Notes under the pieces: model-generated
Told to the model about the DNA's origin: nothing
Seen by the model: only the letters and a program-made list of their open reading frames with translations
Database searches by the model: none
From: Hoeflea phototrophica DFL-43
Lineage (GTDB): Bacteria > Pseudomonadota > Alphaproteobacteria > Rhizobiales > Rhizobiaceae
Length of the DNA: 64,000 nt
Assembly (NCBI RefSeq): GCF_000154705.2
Contig: NZ_CM002917.1
Coordinates: 2,250,461 to 2,314,460, forward strand
Reading direction: 5' to 3'
Shown here: one piece after another, positions 43,052 through 52,702 of the stretch
Numbering within the stretch: the first letter of the stretch is position 1
Layout: each line of letters opens with the position of its first letter
Made by a program: the position numbers and the translations under genes

Positions 43052-43768
43052 ATGACCTCCACACCGACCCTCACCACAGCACCTGCCCTGACGATCGACG
43101 TTGTCTCGGATGTGATGTGCCCATGGTGCTACATCGGCAAGCGCCGGCTTGAAGCAGCACTTGCCGATGTCCGCAAGGAAATGGATGTCGAGGTGCGCTG
43201 GCGCCCCTATCAACTTGATTCAACGCTGCCCAAGCAGGGCAAGGACCGGAAGCAGTATCTCGAGGACAAGTTCGGTGGTCCCGAGGGCGCCGAAAAAGCC
43301 TATGCCCCGGTTCATGCCGCCGGCGTGGAAGAAAACATCCCTTTTGCCCTCAACGATATCCCGGCGTCCGCCAATACGCTTGATGCCCACCGGGTCATCC
43401 GCTGGGCCGGCTCGGAAGGTCTCGTCGCCCAGGACGCGACCGTCGAAGCATTGTTCAAGGCCTATTTCGAAGACGGCAAAAACATTGGTGACGACGAGGT
43501 CCTCATCGAAGCCGCAACCGAAGCCGGGCTCGATCGGGAAATTGTGGCGCGGCTGCTTGCAGGCGAAGCCGACAAGGACACCGTCAGCGCCGAAATCGAT
43601 CAGGCAAGACAGATGGGTGTAACCGGCGTGCCCTGTTTCATCATCGATATGAAATATGCCGTCGTCGGCGCTCAGCCCGCGGAAGCGCTCGCCGACGCCA
43701 TGCGCAAGGTAGCTCAGGAAAAGCTCAACAACCCCGAAGCTGCGCCGGAGGCAGACAACGACGCCTGA
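43052..43768 (+). CDS. FrnE-type DsbA-family oxidoreductase
   Basis: This 238-residue protein has a thioredoxin fold with a CPWC active site (Cys23-Pro-Trp-Cys26) in DVVSDVMCPWCYIGKRRLE, a helical insert, and the cis-Pro region GVTGVPCFIIDMKYAVVGAQ. There is no signal peptide, so it acts in the cytoplasm like FrnE proteins, which help in oxidative stress. I use the ATG at 43052 with AAGG upstream; a GTG at 43037 is in frame. It lies 51 nt after the YejA-like gene and before a terminator shared with mfd. Confidence 0.9.
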   Translation: MTSTPTLTTAPALTIDVVSDVMCPWCYIGKRRLEAALADVRKEMDVEVRWRPYQLDSTLPKQGKDRKQYLEDKFGGPEGAEKAYAPVHAAGVEENIPFALNDIPASANTLDAHRVIRWAGSEGLVAQDATVEALFKAYFEDGKNIGDDEVLIEAATEAGLDREIVARLLAGEADKDTVSAEIDQARQMGVTGVPCFIIDMKYAVVGAQPAEALADAMRKVAQEKLNNPEAAPEADNDA

Positions 43769-43841
43769 GCGTCGTTCGGCAGCCGTTCTGCCACTCTGAG
43801 CACCTGCATTTCACGAACCTCACGTCCGGTTCCCAGAACAA

Positions 43842-43865
43842 AGCCCCGCTCTTGCGAACGGGGCT
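43842..43865. terminator. Rho-independent terminator, mainly for mfd
   Basis: AGCCCCG (43842-43848) pairs with CGGGGCT (43859-43865) around a 10-nt loop. On the minus strand the stem is followed by TTTGTTCT, a fair U-tract for mfd. On the plus strand ATTCCTTT follows, which may serve the FrnE-type gene. Confidence 0.7.
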
Positions 43866-43896
43866 ATTCCTTTCGGATCGTGCATTGTCTGACGGA

Positions 43897-46800
43897 TCAG
43901 CCGACCAGTTCGGCCAGCTGCGTCATCACCACTGCGGCACCGGTCAACCGTTTCTCCGGCGTCGGCAGGTCTCGGATGAACACAACGCTCTGATCGGGTC
44001 GGATCTTGGCCATATTGCCCTGGCGGGAGATATGCCCGACCAATGCCGCCGGATCGGGGAACTCCTTGTTGCGGAAATTGACGACCACGCCCTTTGGTCC
44101 GGCATCGAGCTTCTCGACATTGGCCTTGCGGCACAGTGCCTTGATGAAGACGATCTTCAACAGGTGCTGAACCTCGATCGGCAACGGCCCGAAGCGGTCG
44201 ATCATCTCGGCCCCGAACCCGTCAATATCTGTAACATCGGTGATTTCGCCAAGCCTCCGGTAAAGCCCCAGCCTGAGATGCAGATCCGGCACATAGTCCT
44301 CGGGGATCATCACCGGCGTGCCGACGGTGATCTGCGGCGACCAGCCGGTGTCGACATGGGCATCTTCGCCGCGCACCTCGGCAACTGCTTCCTCGAGCAT
44401 GTGCTGGTAGAGCTCAAAGCCGACTTCCTTGATGTGGCCCGACTGTTCCTCGCCGAGCAGGTTTCCCGCGCCGCGAATATCCAGATCATGGCTGGCGAGC
44501 TGGAAGCCCGCGCCAAGCGTGTCGAGTGACTGCAGCACCTTGAGGCGCTTGTCCGCCGTTGCGGTCAGCGTCTTGTTGACCGGCAGCGTGAACAACGCGA
44601 AAGCACGCACCTTGGAACGGCCGACTCGGCCGCGCAGCTGATAGAGCTGGGCCAGGCCAAACATGTCCGCCCGGTGCACGATCAGTGTGTTGGCGGTGGG
44701 CACGTCAAGGCCTGACTCCACGATGGTGGTCGACAGCAGCACATCATACTGCCCGTCATAGAACGCGTTCATGATGTCATCGAGCTCGCCCGCCCCCATC
44801 TGCCCATGGGCGATGGCAAACTTGAGCTCGGGCACATCAGACCGCAAAAACGCAGCAACCTCATCAAGATCAGAAACCCGCGGGCAGACATAGAAGCTCT
44901 GGCCGCCACGATAATGTTCGCGCATCAGCGTTTCGCGCACTGTGACCGGGTCAAATGGCGAGATGAAGGTCCGCACGGCCATACGGTCGACCGGCGCCGT
45001 TGTGATCAGCGAGAGTTCACGCACGCCGGTCATGGCCAGTTGCAGCGTCCGCGGAATCGGCGTCGCCGAGAGCGTGAGCACATGCACGTCGCTCTTCAGT
45101 TCCTTCAGCCGTTCCTTGTGCTTGACCCCGAAATGCTGTTCCTCATCGATGATCAGCAGCCCGAGATTTGCAAACTGGATCGACGAGCCAAGCAGCGCAT
45201 GGGTGCCGACGACAATGTCGGTCTTGCCCGAAGCAAGTTCGGCCTTGGTCAGCGCCAGCTCCTTCGCACCCACCAGGCGGGAGGCTTGCGCGATGCGCAC
45301 CGGGTAGCCGCGCAGCCGCTCCGTAAACGTCTTGAAGTGCTGCCGCGCCAGCAATGTTGTCGGAACCACCACCGCCACCTGCACGCCGTTCATGGCGGCG
45401 ATGAATGCCGCACGCAGTGCCACTTCGGTCTTGCCGAACCCAACATCTCCGCATACCAGCCGGTCCATCGGCCGCCCTTCGGCCAGATCACCGCGCACCC
45501 GTTCGATCGCAGCCATCTGGTCTTCGGTCTCGTCATAGGGAAAACGCGCCGAAAACTCGTCATAGAGCCCTTCCGGCGCCCCCAGCACGGGGGCCGCGCG
45601 CATGTGCCGTTCAGCGGCGATCCGGATCAACCCCTCGGCCATATCCAGCAGCCGCTTCTTGAGCTTTGCCTTGCGCGATTGCCAGGCCACGCCGCCCAGC
45701 CGGTCAAGCTGCACTTCGGCGCTGTCCGAACCATAGCGGGTCAGAAGTTCGATGTTTTCCACCGGCAGGAACAGTTTGGCGTCACCTGCATAATGCAATT
45801 CAAGACAGGCATGCGGCGCGCCCGCGGCCTCGATGGTACGAAGGCCGATAAACTGGCCGATGCCGTGTTCGGCATGAACCACGTAGCTGCCTTCATCGAG
45901 CCCCGAAACTTCCGAGATGTAGTCGGCGCCGCGGCGCTTGCGCTTGGCGCGGCGCACCAGACGGTCACCCAGAACATCCTGTTCGCCGATAACGACCAGA
46001 TCCCCAATTTCGAAACCGCCTTCAATGGCCAGCACAGCCGCAGCAGCCTCGCCTGGCTTGAGGGTTTCAAGTTCGGCATGGCTGTTGATCCGGCGCACCC
46101 TGGCAAGCCCGTGCTCCTCGGTGACCTGGAGCAACCGGTCGAGCGAGCCTTCGGTCCAGGCCGTCACCAGCACCTTGCGGCCAGCGTTGCGCTTGGTTCC
46201 GACATGGGCCACCAGCTTGTCGAACAGATTGACCCGCGCACCTTCGGCAGAAGTATCGGCTTCCGCATCCGCGGCCCAGCGCGGGCCGGTGGCTGTGGGC
46301 AGATCGATGACCCGCCGGGCGGAATTCTCAGGTTCGTGAAAGGGCGTCAGCCGGATCGCATTGCGCTGGTCAAGTGATGCCTGCAGCTCCGGTGTGTCGA
46401 GATAGAGCCGATCCGGCTGGATTGCCTTGTAAGGCGTTGTCTGTACGCCCTTGCCCTTCTCGATGCTTTGGGCTGTCTGCCGGGCCTCGAAATGATCGAG
46501 GATCTGCGCCCGGCGCTCGCCTGCCGCTTCCATGAGCATATGATCCCCGGACACACGAAAACCCGCGAGATAATCGAACACCGTTGCCATCTCGTCGTGA
46601 AACAGCGGCAACCAGTGTTCCATCCCCGGATAACGACGCCCCTCGCTGATCGCGACATAGAGCGCGTCATCACGGGTCGCAGCACCAAAAGTTTCAAGAT
46701 AATTGCGGCGAAACCGACTGATGGTCTCCGGCTCGAGCGTCACTTCGCTCATGGCGTTGAGCGAGAATTCCTTCGAAGGTGTCGTGCTGCGCTGTGTTGC

Positions 46801-47403
46801 CGGATCAAAATTGCGTATGCTTTCAAGCGTGTCGCCAAAGAAATCAAGGCGCACCGGCTCTTCCGCACCCGGCACGAACACATCGAGTATGCCGCCACGC
46901 ACAGCAAATTCGCCAACTTCACGTACCGTTTCGACGCGCTCGAAGCCCTGCTGCGCCAGCCGCCCCGACAGAGATTCCATCTTCAGCCGGTTGCCCGCCC
47001 GCGCCGAAAACCCGAGATCCGACACCACCGCCTTGGGCGGAACCCGCTGCAGCATCGCATTGACCGTTACCAGCACGATCGCCGGATGCGGATTGTCGGC
47101 AAAATCTGCAAGTGCGGACAGCGCCGACAGGCGGCGTGCCGAAACATCTGCGCCCGGGGACACCCGGTCGTAGGGCAGGCAATCCCAGCCCGGCAATGTC
47201 AGAACCGGAATATCGGGCGCATAGAACGCAAGGTTCTGCTCCAGATCCGCCATCCGCTGCCCGTCGGAAATGATATGGGCCAGCGGGCCGGAGCCGCGGG
47301 CAATCTCGGCAAGCGCGAGAGCTTCCATCCCCTGAGGAACGCCAGCAAGTGTCACTGGCGTGTGAGCGCCAGTCACCTGCGAAACCGGAACGACAGTCTT
47401 CAT
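43897..47403 (-). CDS. mfd: Transcription-repair coupling factor
   Basis: This 1168-residue protein removes RNA polymerase stalled at DNA damage and recruits UvrA. It has the UvrB-like N-terminal module (VTLAGVPQGMEALALAEIAR), the polymerase-interaction domain (EGSYVVHAEHGIGQFIGLRT), the RecG-like helicase with Walker A GDVGFGKTEVALRA and box II LLIIDEEQHFGVKHKE, and a C-terminal TRCF domain (IDGFGAEMIDRFGPLP). The length is normal for the family. It overlaps the sdhE stop by 4 nt, so the two are co-transcribed. Confidence 0.97.
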   Translation of the reverse strand: MKTVVPVSQVTGAHTPVTLAGVPQGMEALALAEIARGSGPLAHIISDGQRMADLEQNLAFYAPDIPVLTLPGWDCLPYDRVSPGADVSARRLSALSALADFADNPHPAIVLVTVNAMLQRVPPKAVVSDLGFSARAGNRLKMESLSGRLAQQGFERVETVREVGEFAVRGGILDVFVPGAEEPVRLDFFGDTLESIRNFDPATQRSTTPSKEFSLNAMSEVTLEPETISRFRRNYLETFGAATRDDALYVAISEGRRYPGMEHWLPLFHDEMATVFDYLAGFRVSGDHMLMEAAGERRAQILDHFEARQTAQSIEKGKGVQTTPYKAIQPDRLYLDTPELQASLDQRNAIRLTPFHEPENSARRVIDLPTATGPRWAADAEADTSAEGARVNLFDKLVAHVGTKRNAGRKVLVTAWTEGSLDRLLQVTEEHGLARVRRINSHAELETLKPGEAAAAVLAIEGGFEIGDLVVIGEQDVLGDRLVRRAKRKRRGADYISEVSGLDEGSYVVHAEHGIGQFIGLRTIEAAGAPHACLELHYAGDAKLFLPVENIELLTRYGSDSAEVQLDRLGGVAWQSRKAKLKKRLLDMAEGLIRIAAERHMRAAPVLGAPEGLYDEFSARFPYDETEDQMAAIERVRGDLAEGRPMDRLVCGDVGFGKTEVALRAAFIAAMNGVQVAVVVPTTLLARQHFKTFTERLRGYPVRIAQASRLVGAKELALTKAELASGKTDIVVGTHALLGSSIQFANLGLLIIDEEQHFGVKHKERLKELKSDVHVLTLSATPIPRTLQLAMTGVRELSLITTAPVDRMAVRTFISPFDPVTVRETLMREHYRGGQSFYVCPRVSDLDEVAAFLRSDVPELKFAIAHGQMGAGELDDIMNAFYDGQYDVLLSTTIVESGLDVPTANTLIVHRADMFGLAQLYQLRGRVGRSKVRAFALFTLPVNKTLTATADKRLKVLQSLDTLGAGFQLASHDLDIRGAGNLLGEEQSGHIKEVGFELYQHMLEEAVAEVRGEDAHVDTGWSPQITVGTPVMIPEDYVPDLHLRLGLYRRLGEITDVTDIDGFGAEMIDRFGPLPIEVQHLLKIVFIKALCRKANVEKLDAGPKGVVVNFRNKEFPDPAALVGHISRQGNMAKIRPDQSVVFIRDLPTPEKRLTGAAVVMTQLAELVG

Positions 47404-47723
47404 GATTTCGGTGCCTGTCCCTTGTCACCGGGTTGATCGGGCTCGAAATCCGGCACATAGGCACGCATCCGCTCAAACACGGCCGTGCGGAAACGCTCGG
47501 GCGTTTCCGCTTCCCCCGTTACCCATTTGAGGATGTCTCCGTCATCCTCATCCATCAGAGCTTCGAGCTGATCGAGTTCAGCTTCATCAAGCGTGCCGAT
47601 CTCAGCGTCTGCAAAGCCACCGATCACCAGATCCATTTCGCGGATACCCCGCCGCCAGGCGCGCACCAGAATGCGGCGGCGTCTGGGGTCAAGGTCTGCA
47701 CTCGAACGTGTTGTTCCGGTCAT
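47400..47723 (-). CDS. sdhE: Succinate dehydrogenase flavinylation factor SdhE
   Basis: This 107-residue protein has the SdhE/SDHAF2 fold: RRRRILVRAWRRGIREMDLV with the conserved RGxxE motif (Arg-Gly-Ile-Arg-Glu), then LDEAELDQLEALMDEDDGDI and LKWVTGE. SdhE promotes covalent FAD attachment to succinate dehydrogenase. The C-terminal tail (PDQPGDKGQAPKS) is longer than in E. coli. It overlaps mfd by ATGA and is divergent from recG, an arrangement also seen in other rhizobia. Confidence 0.93.
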   Translation of the reverse strand: MTGTTRSSADLDPRRRRILVRAWRRGIREMDLVIGGFADAEIGTLDEAELDQLEALMDEDDGDILKWVTGEAETPERFRTAVFERMRAYVPDFEPDQPGDKGQAPKS

Positions 47724-47816
47724 GAAAATCCCTTGTCTGTTGGTGCCACTGCATATCCTGCAATTGAGGAATTGTCAGCCTTGCCATCACAGCAAAATTG
47801 CCGTTCAACAGAACCA

Positions 47817-49934
47817 ATGCGCCCGCTCGAACTCGATCCGCTGTTTGTCCCTGTCGAAAGCCTGCCCGGCATCGGCCCGAAATCGGCCGAAGCGCTGGCC
47901 CGTGTTACCGGCCGGGACGGGCCGGAAGACACCCGTGCACTCGATTTGCTGCTGTTGCCACCGCATTCGATGATCGACCGCACCATGCGCGCAGGCATCA
48001 CCGAAGCGCCCGAGGGCACGATTGCGACGCTGAAGGTCCGGGTGGACCGCCATCAGCCGTCTCCGCCGGGGCGCAGATCCGTGCCCTACCGGGTCTATGT
48101 GCATGACGACACGGGCGAAATGGCCCTCACCTTCTTTCATTCCAAACAGGCCTGGCTCGAAAAGATCCTGCCGGTGGGCGAGACGGTCCTGGTCAGCGGC
48201 AAGGTCGAATGGTTCAACGGCCGTCCCTCGATGGTCCATCCCGATCACATCGTCGCCGAGGCAGACGCACACACTCTGCCGCTGATCGAGCCGGTCTATC
48301 CTCTGACGGCGGGTCTTTCACCGAAACTTCTCAGGCGATCCATCGAGGCAGCAATCGAATTGATGCCGGTTTTGCCGGAATGGGCAGATCCGCATCTGGT
48401 TGCACAAAACGGCTTTCCCGATGTCGCCGACGCGATCCGGCAACTGCATCACCCTGAAAGCGCCATGGATCTGGAGCCACAGACCCCGGCGCGGCGCAGG
48501 CTTGCCTATGATGAACTTCTGGCGGGCCAGCTCTCGCTGGCGCTGGTGCGCCAGACCCTGCGCAAACTGCCGGGCTATCCGGTCAATGCCGAGGGACGGG
48601 TGCGAAAGGCCGTGCTCGACGCCCTGCCCTTTTCACTAACCGGCAGCCAGACAACAGCCGTGGATGAAATTCTCGCCGACATGGCCGGCTCGGACCGGAT
48701 GCTCCGGCTGCTTCAGGGCGATGTCGGTTCTGGGAAAACCGCAGTCGCGATGCTGGCCATGGCCGACGCCGTCGAAGCCGGCGGCCAGGCGGTGCTGATG
48801 GCGCCAACCGAAATCCTCGCCCGCCAGCATTTTGCCACCATCGAGAAGATGGCCGCAGCAGCAGGCATCGAGGTTGTCGTGCTAACCGCGCGTGCAAAGG
48901 GCCGCGAGCGCACTGAACTGCTCGAGCGCATTGCCAGCGGCGAGGCCCAGATCATCGTGGGAACCCATGCGCTGTTTCAGGACTCGGTTGTCTACAACAA
49001 CCTCACCCTGGCCGTGGTCGACGAGCAGCACCGTTTCGGCGTGCATCAGCGTTTGCGACTGACCGCCAAGGGAACCGCGCCGCACATGCTGGTGATGACC
49101 GCGACACCGATCCCGCGAACCCTCGTTCTGGCCGCGTTTGGCGACATGGACGTCTCCAAGCTCACGGAAAAACCCGTAGGCCGGCAACCGATAACAACCG
49201 TCACCATTCCCGACGAGCGCCTCGGCGACATCATCGAGCGGCTCCGTGCCGCCTTGCGCGACGGCAAGAAGGCTTACTGGATCTGTCCGCTGGTCGAGGA
49301 TTCCGACGAGAGCGACCTGATGTCGGTGGAAAGCCGCCATGCAAGCCTTGTCGAGGCCTTTGGCCGGGAGTTCGCGGACCAGATTGCGCTCGTCCATGGC
49401 CGGATGAGTTCGGATGACAAGGATCACGCCATGAGCGCCTTCAAGTCCGGCCAGACCCGGCTCCTGGTCGCCACCACCGTGATCGAGGTCGGCGTCGATG
49501 TGCCGGACGCCACCATCATGGTGATCGAACATGCCGAGCGGTTCGGGCTGGCACAGCTGCACCAGCTGCGCGGCCGCGTCGGCCGTGGCGAAGGCGCTTC
49601 AAGCTGCATCCTGCTCTATCACGGCCCGCTGGGCGAGACCGCCGGCGCGCGCCTGTCGGTGCTGCGCGAAACCGAGGACGGTTTCCGCATCGCCGAGGAA
49701 GACCTCAAACTGCGTGGAGAAGGCGAAGTCCTGGGCACCCGTCAATCAGGCATGCCGGGCTTCAGGCTCGCCAATTTGTCGGCCCATGCCGATCTGCTGG
49801 AGATCGCCCGTTCCGATGCCCGCAATGTTCTCGAAAGCGATCCCGGGCTCGCCACTCCGCGGGGTGCCGCACTCAGGATGCTGCTCTATCTCATGCGCAG
49901 GGACGAGGCGATCCGGTTCCTGCGTGCAGGCTGA
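47817..49934 (+). CDS. recG: ATP-dependent DNA helicase RecG
   Basis: This 705-residue helicase rescues stalled forks and processes branched DNA. The N-terminal wedge domain includes PVESLPGIGPKSAEALARV and an OB fold (RVYVHDDTGEMALTFFHSK). The helicase has Walker A LQGDVGSGKTAVA, box II VVDEQHRFGVHQR and ATPIPRTLVLAAFGDMDVS; motif VI is HQLRGRVGRGE. The ATG at 47817 gives the usual RecG length and places LDPLFVPV at the start as in relatives; the ribosome site is weak, and a longer open frame upstream overlaps sdhE. Confidence 0.96.
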   Translation: MRPLELDPLFVPVESLPGIGPKSAEALARVTGRDGPEDTRALDLLLLPPHSMIDRTMRAGITEAPEGTIATLKVRVDRHQPSPPGRRSVPYRVYVHDDTGEMALTFFHSKQAWLEKILPVGETVLVSGKVEWFNGRPSMVHPDHIVAEADAHTLPLIEPVYPLTAGLSPKLLRRSIEAAIELMPVLPEWADPHLVAQNGFPDVADAIRQLHHPESAMDLEPQTPARRRLAYDELLAGQLSLALVRQTLRKLPGYPVNAEGRVRKAVLDALPFSLTGSQTTAVDEILADMAGSDRMLRLLQGDVGSGKTAVAMLAMADAVEAGGQAVLMAPTEILARQHFATIEKMAAAAGIEVVVLTARAKGRERTELLERIASGEAQIIVGTHALFQDSVVYNNLTLAVVDEQHRFGVHQRLRLTAKGTAPHMLVMTATPIPRTLVLAAFGDMDVSKLTEKPVGRQPITTVTIPDERLGDIIERLRAALRDGKKAYWICPLVEDSDESDLMSVESRHASLVEAFGREFADQIALVHGRMSSDDKDHAMSAFKSGQTRLLVATTVIEVGVDVPDATIMVIEHAERFGLAQLHQLRGRVGRGEGASSCILLYHGPLGETAGARLSVLRETEDGFRIAEEDLKLRGEGEVLGTRQSGMPGFRLANLSAHADLLEIARSDARNVLESDPGLATPRGAALRMLLYLMRRDEAIRFLRAG

Positions 49935-49946
49935 CCGCGAAAGGCT

Positions 49947-50633
49947 TCACGCGGGCTCCGTCTTGGACTTGGTTCCCGGCTTCACCGGGAGCTTCTTGGG
50001 ATAGTCCGGCGAGACCAGACCTGCCGAAATCACCATCTTGGCCGCTTCTTCGACACTCATGTCGAGGATGATGACATCCTTGCGCGGCACGAAAAGCAGG
50101 AATCCAGAGGTCGGGTTGGGCGTGGTCGGCAGAAACACCGAAATCGATTCCTCCTCCGGCAAGCGGCTGTCGACTTCACCCTTGGTGTCAGTGGCAATGA
50201 AGACGATCGACCACAATCCGACCCGGGGGTACTGGATCAGACCGGCCTGCTTGAAGGAGCTGCTCTGCTCGGCGAGCACCGTCTGGAAGATCTGCTTGAG
50301 GCCCTTGTACAGGCTTCGCACCAGAGGCATCCGGTCCAGCAGCGATTCCCCGAATGCGATGATCGACCGGCCGACCAGATTGGCTGTCAGGAATCCGATC
50401 ATGGTGATCAGGAACAGAGCGGTCAGAAGCCCGAAGCCCGGCACGGCAAACGGAAGATATGTCTCCGGATTGTAGGCTGCGGGGATGTAGGGCTTCACCC
50501 AACCGTCAACCCAGCCGATAAAGGTCCAGGTGAGGTATGCCGTGATGGCCAGAGGCGCCACGATGATAAGCCCGGTCAGGAAATAGTTCCGTAAACGCCG
50601 GCCTCCACCATGCCCCTTGTGCTTGTCGCTCAT
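49947..50633 (-). CDS. DUF502 membrane protein
   Basis: This 228-residue protein has two N-terminal membrane helices (YFLTGLIIVAPLAITAYLTW and VPGFGLLTALFLITMIGFLT), then a soluble domain with DRMPLVRSLYKGLKQIFQTV and SGFLLFVPRKDVIILDMSVE. This is the DUF502 family, of unknown function, found in many Alphaproteobacteria next to recG and glmS. The last residues (KLPVKPGTKSKTE) are basic. It is convergent with recG, 12 nt away, and follows glmS on the same strand after 120 nt. Confidence 0.88.
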   Translation of the reverse strand: MSDKHKGHGGGRRLRNYFLTGLIIVAPLAITAYLTWTFIGWVDGWVKPYIPAAYNPETYLPFAVPGFGLLTALFLITMIGFLTANLVGRSIIAFGESLLDRMPLVRSLYKGLKQIFQTVLAEQSSSFKQAGLIQYPRVGLWSIVFIATDTKGEVDSRLPEEESISVFLPTTPNPTSGFLLFVPRKDVIILDMSVEEAAKMVISAGLVSPDYPKKLPVKPGTKSKTEPA

Positions 50634-50753
50634 CGTCTACCTCGTTCCTGGCGGCCTTGCGAAATGATGCACCGCAACACCAATATAGGAACGGCCTCGC
50701 CGCCAAGGCAAGCACAGCCGGGAAAGAACAACCAAGGTGCCGCGAGAAACTGG

Positions 50754-52580
50754 CTATTCCACGGTCACGGATTTGGCGAGATTGCGCGGCTGGTCCACAT
50801 CAGTCCCCATGAAAACAGCCGTGTGATAGGCAACCAGCTGAACCGGCAACGCGTGCAGGATTGGTGCCACGATCTCATGAACGACCGGCAGGGTGATCGT
50901 AGCCATCGTTTCAAGCGGCGCCGCTTCTGCGCCCTTCTCGTCGGTGATAAGGATGATCTGACCGCCGCGCGCAGCGACTTCCTGCATGTTTGACATGGTT
51001 TTTTCAAAGTGGCGGTCATGCGGAGCGATCACGATCACCGGCATGTTCTCGTCGATCAGCGCGATCGGGCCATGCTTGAGCTCACCCGCCGCATAGCCTT
51101 CAGCGTGAATATAGGAGATTTCCTTGAGCTTGAGCGCACCTTCGAGCGCCAGCGGGAAATTGGTTCCGCGGCCGAGATAGAGCACGTCCTTGAACCGTGC
51201 CAGCTCCCGCGACAGCGTTTCGATCTGCGGCTCGATATCGCGGATGACTTCATTGAACAGCCGTGGCGCTTCCACCAGCGCCTGGACCATCACCGACTCA
51301 TCTTCAGGCGACAATGTTCCCCGCTCGCGCCCGGCAATCATCGACAGTGCGGCAAGCACGGACAGCTGGCAGGTGAACGCCTTGGTCGAGGCAACACCGA
51401 TTTCAGGCCCGGCAAGGGTCGGAAACACAGCATCGGATTCCCGCGCTATCGTCGATTCACGCACATTGACCACGGCACCGATCGGAAGCGAATGATCACG
51501 GCAGTAGCGCAGTGAAGCCAGCGTATCGGCAGTTTCACCGGATTGGGAAATGAACATCGCCGCCATGCGCCCGGTCAACGGCATTTCGCGATAGCGGAAC
51601 TCCGAGGCCACATCGATTTCAACCGGAAGCCTGGCAAAGCGCTCGAACCAATATTTGCCAATCAGGCCCGCATAATAGGCCGTGCCGCAAGCCGACATCG
51701 CCAACCGGTCAAGATTGGCAAAATCCAACTGCCCCGTGTCAAGCCTAACCTTGCCTTCCGCAAAATCGATGTAGTTGCTGAGCGTGTGCGACACCACCTC
51801 CGCCTGTTCATGGATTTCCTTTTCCATGAAATGGCGGTGGTTTCCCTTGTCGACCACATAGGCCGTCCCGCGCGATATCTGGCTTTGCCGTTCCACCAGC
51901 GCACCCGAATGATCATAGATCTCCAGGCTTTCACGCGTCACCACCGCCCAGTCGCCATCATCGAGATAGGTGATCTTGTCGGTGAAGGGGGCCAGCGCAA
52001 TGGCGTCTGAGCCCAGGAACATTTCGCCTTCGCCGTGTCCGACGGCCAGCGGCGGACCGGATCGCGCTCCCAGGATCATATCCGGCTGATCTTCAAACAG
52101 CACGGCGAGCGCATAGGCACCTTCAAGCCGCGACAGTGCCTTGTGCATGGCTTCGCGCGCCGCCAGACCTTCGCTGCGATAGGCGGCAAGCAGCTGGGCG
52201 ACCACTTCGGTGTCGGTCTGGCTGTGAAACTCCGCGCCTTTGGCTGTCAGTTCGGCCCGCAGCACCGCAAAATTCTCGATGATGCCGTTGTGAACGACTG
52301 CCACGCCATGGCAAAAATGCGGGTGCGCATTGCGCTCGGTCGGGGCGCCATGGGTCGCCCAGCGGGTGTGGCCGATGCCAACCGTGCCAGCCAGCGGTTC
52401 GTCAGCCAATCGGGTCTCCAGATTGACCAGCTTGCCTTCAGCCCGGCGCCGGCCGAGTTCGCCATTGTTAATGGTAGCAATGCCTGCAGAATCATAGCCG
52501 CGATACTCAAGCCGCTTGAGTGCGTCCACCAGCAGCGTACCCACCTCACGCTTACCAACTATCCCGACGATTCCGCACAT
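50754..52580 (-). CDS. glmS: Glutamine:fructose-6-phosphate aminotransferase
   Basis: This 608-residue enzyme makes glucosamine-6-phosphate for cell wall synthesis. The N-terminus M-C-G-I-V-G-I-V places the nucleophilic Cys2 of the glutaminase domain; HTRWATHGAPTERNAHPH follows. Two SIS domains carry SACGTAYYAGLIGKYWF and SQSGETADTLASLRY, and the C-terminus ends in QPRNLAKSVTVE. The length equals E. coli GlmS (609). No glmS ribozyme is seen in the 122-nt gap after glmU. glmU lies just upstream on the same strand, so the two may form an operon for UDP-GlcNAc. Confidence 0.97.
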   Translation of the reverse strand: MCGIVGIVGKREVGTLLVDALKRLEYRGYDSAGIATINNGELGRRRAEGKLVNLETRLADEPLAGTVGIGHTRWATHGAPTERNAHPHFCHGVAVVHNGIIENFAVLRAELTAKGAEFHSQTDTEVVAQLLAAYRSEGLAAREAMHKALSRLEGAYALAVLFEDQPDMILGARSGPPLAVGHGEGEMFLGSDAIALAPFTDKITYLDDGDWAVVTRESLEIYDHSGALVERQSQISRGTAYVVDKGNHRHFMEKEIHEQAEVVSHTLSNYIDFAEGKVRLDTGQLDFANLDRLAMSACGTAYYAGLIGKYWFERFARLPVEIDVASEFRYREMPLTGRMAAMFISQSGETADTLASLRYCRDHSLPIGAVVNVRESTIARESDAVFPTLAGPEIGVASTKAFTCQLSVLAALSMIAGRERGTLSPEDESVMVQALVEAPRLFNEVIRDIEPQIETLSRELARFKDVLYLGRGTNFPLALEGALKLKEISYIHAEGYAAGELKHGPIALIDENMPVIVIAPHDRHFEKTMSNMQEVAARGGQIILITDEKGAEAAPLETMATITLPVVHEIVAPILHALPVQLVAYHTAVFMGTDVDQPRNLAKSVTVE

Positions 52581-52702
52581 ATGTTTCTCCAGCCTGTTTT
52601 GCTAACGACGCTCTTACGCAGCATTTTCGCCACGCGCCAGTGCAACCGCCAATGCCAACACTCAAATTTCATGACACCGCGTTACCGATCCGATCAGGTT
52701 TT

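Noticed and set aside
47433-47816. Longer RecG start overlapping sdhE
   Set aside because: RecG proteins start close to the LDPLFVPV segment; the upstream 128 codons are antisense to sdhE and not conserved in character.
52581-52702. glmS ribozyme or similar riboswitch
   Set aside because: This gap lies upstream of glmS, but I see no glmS ribozyme core; that ribozyme is mainly known from Gram-positive bacteria.
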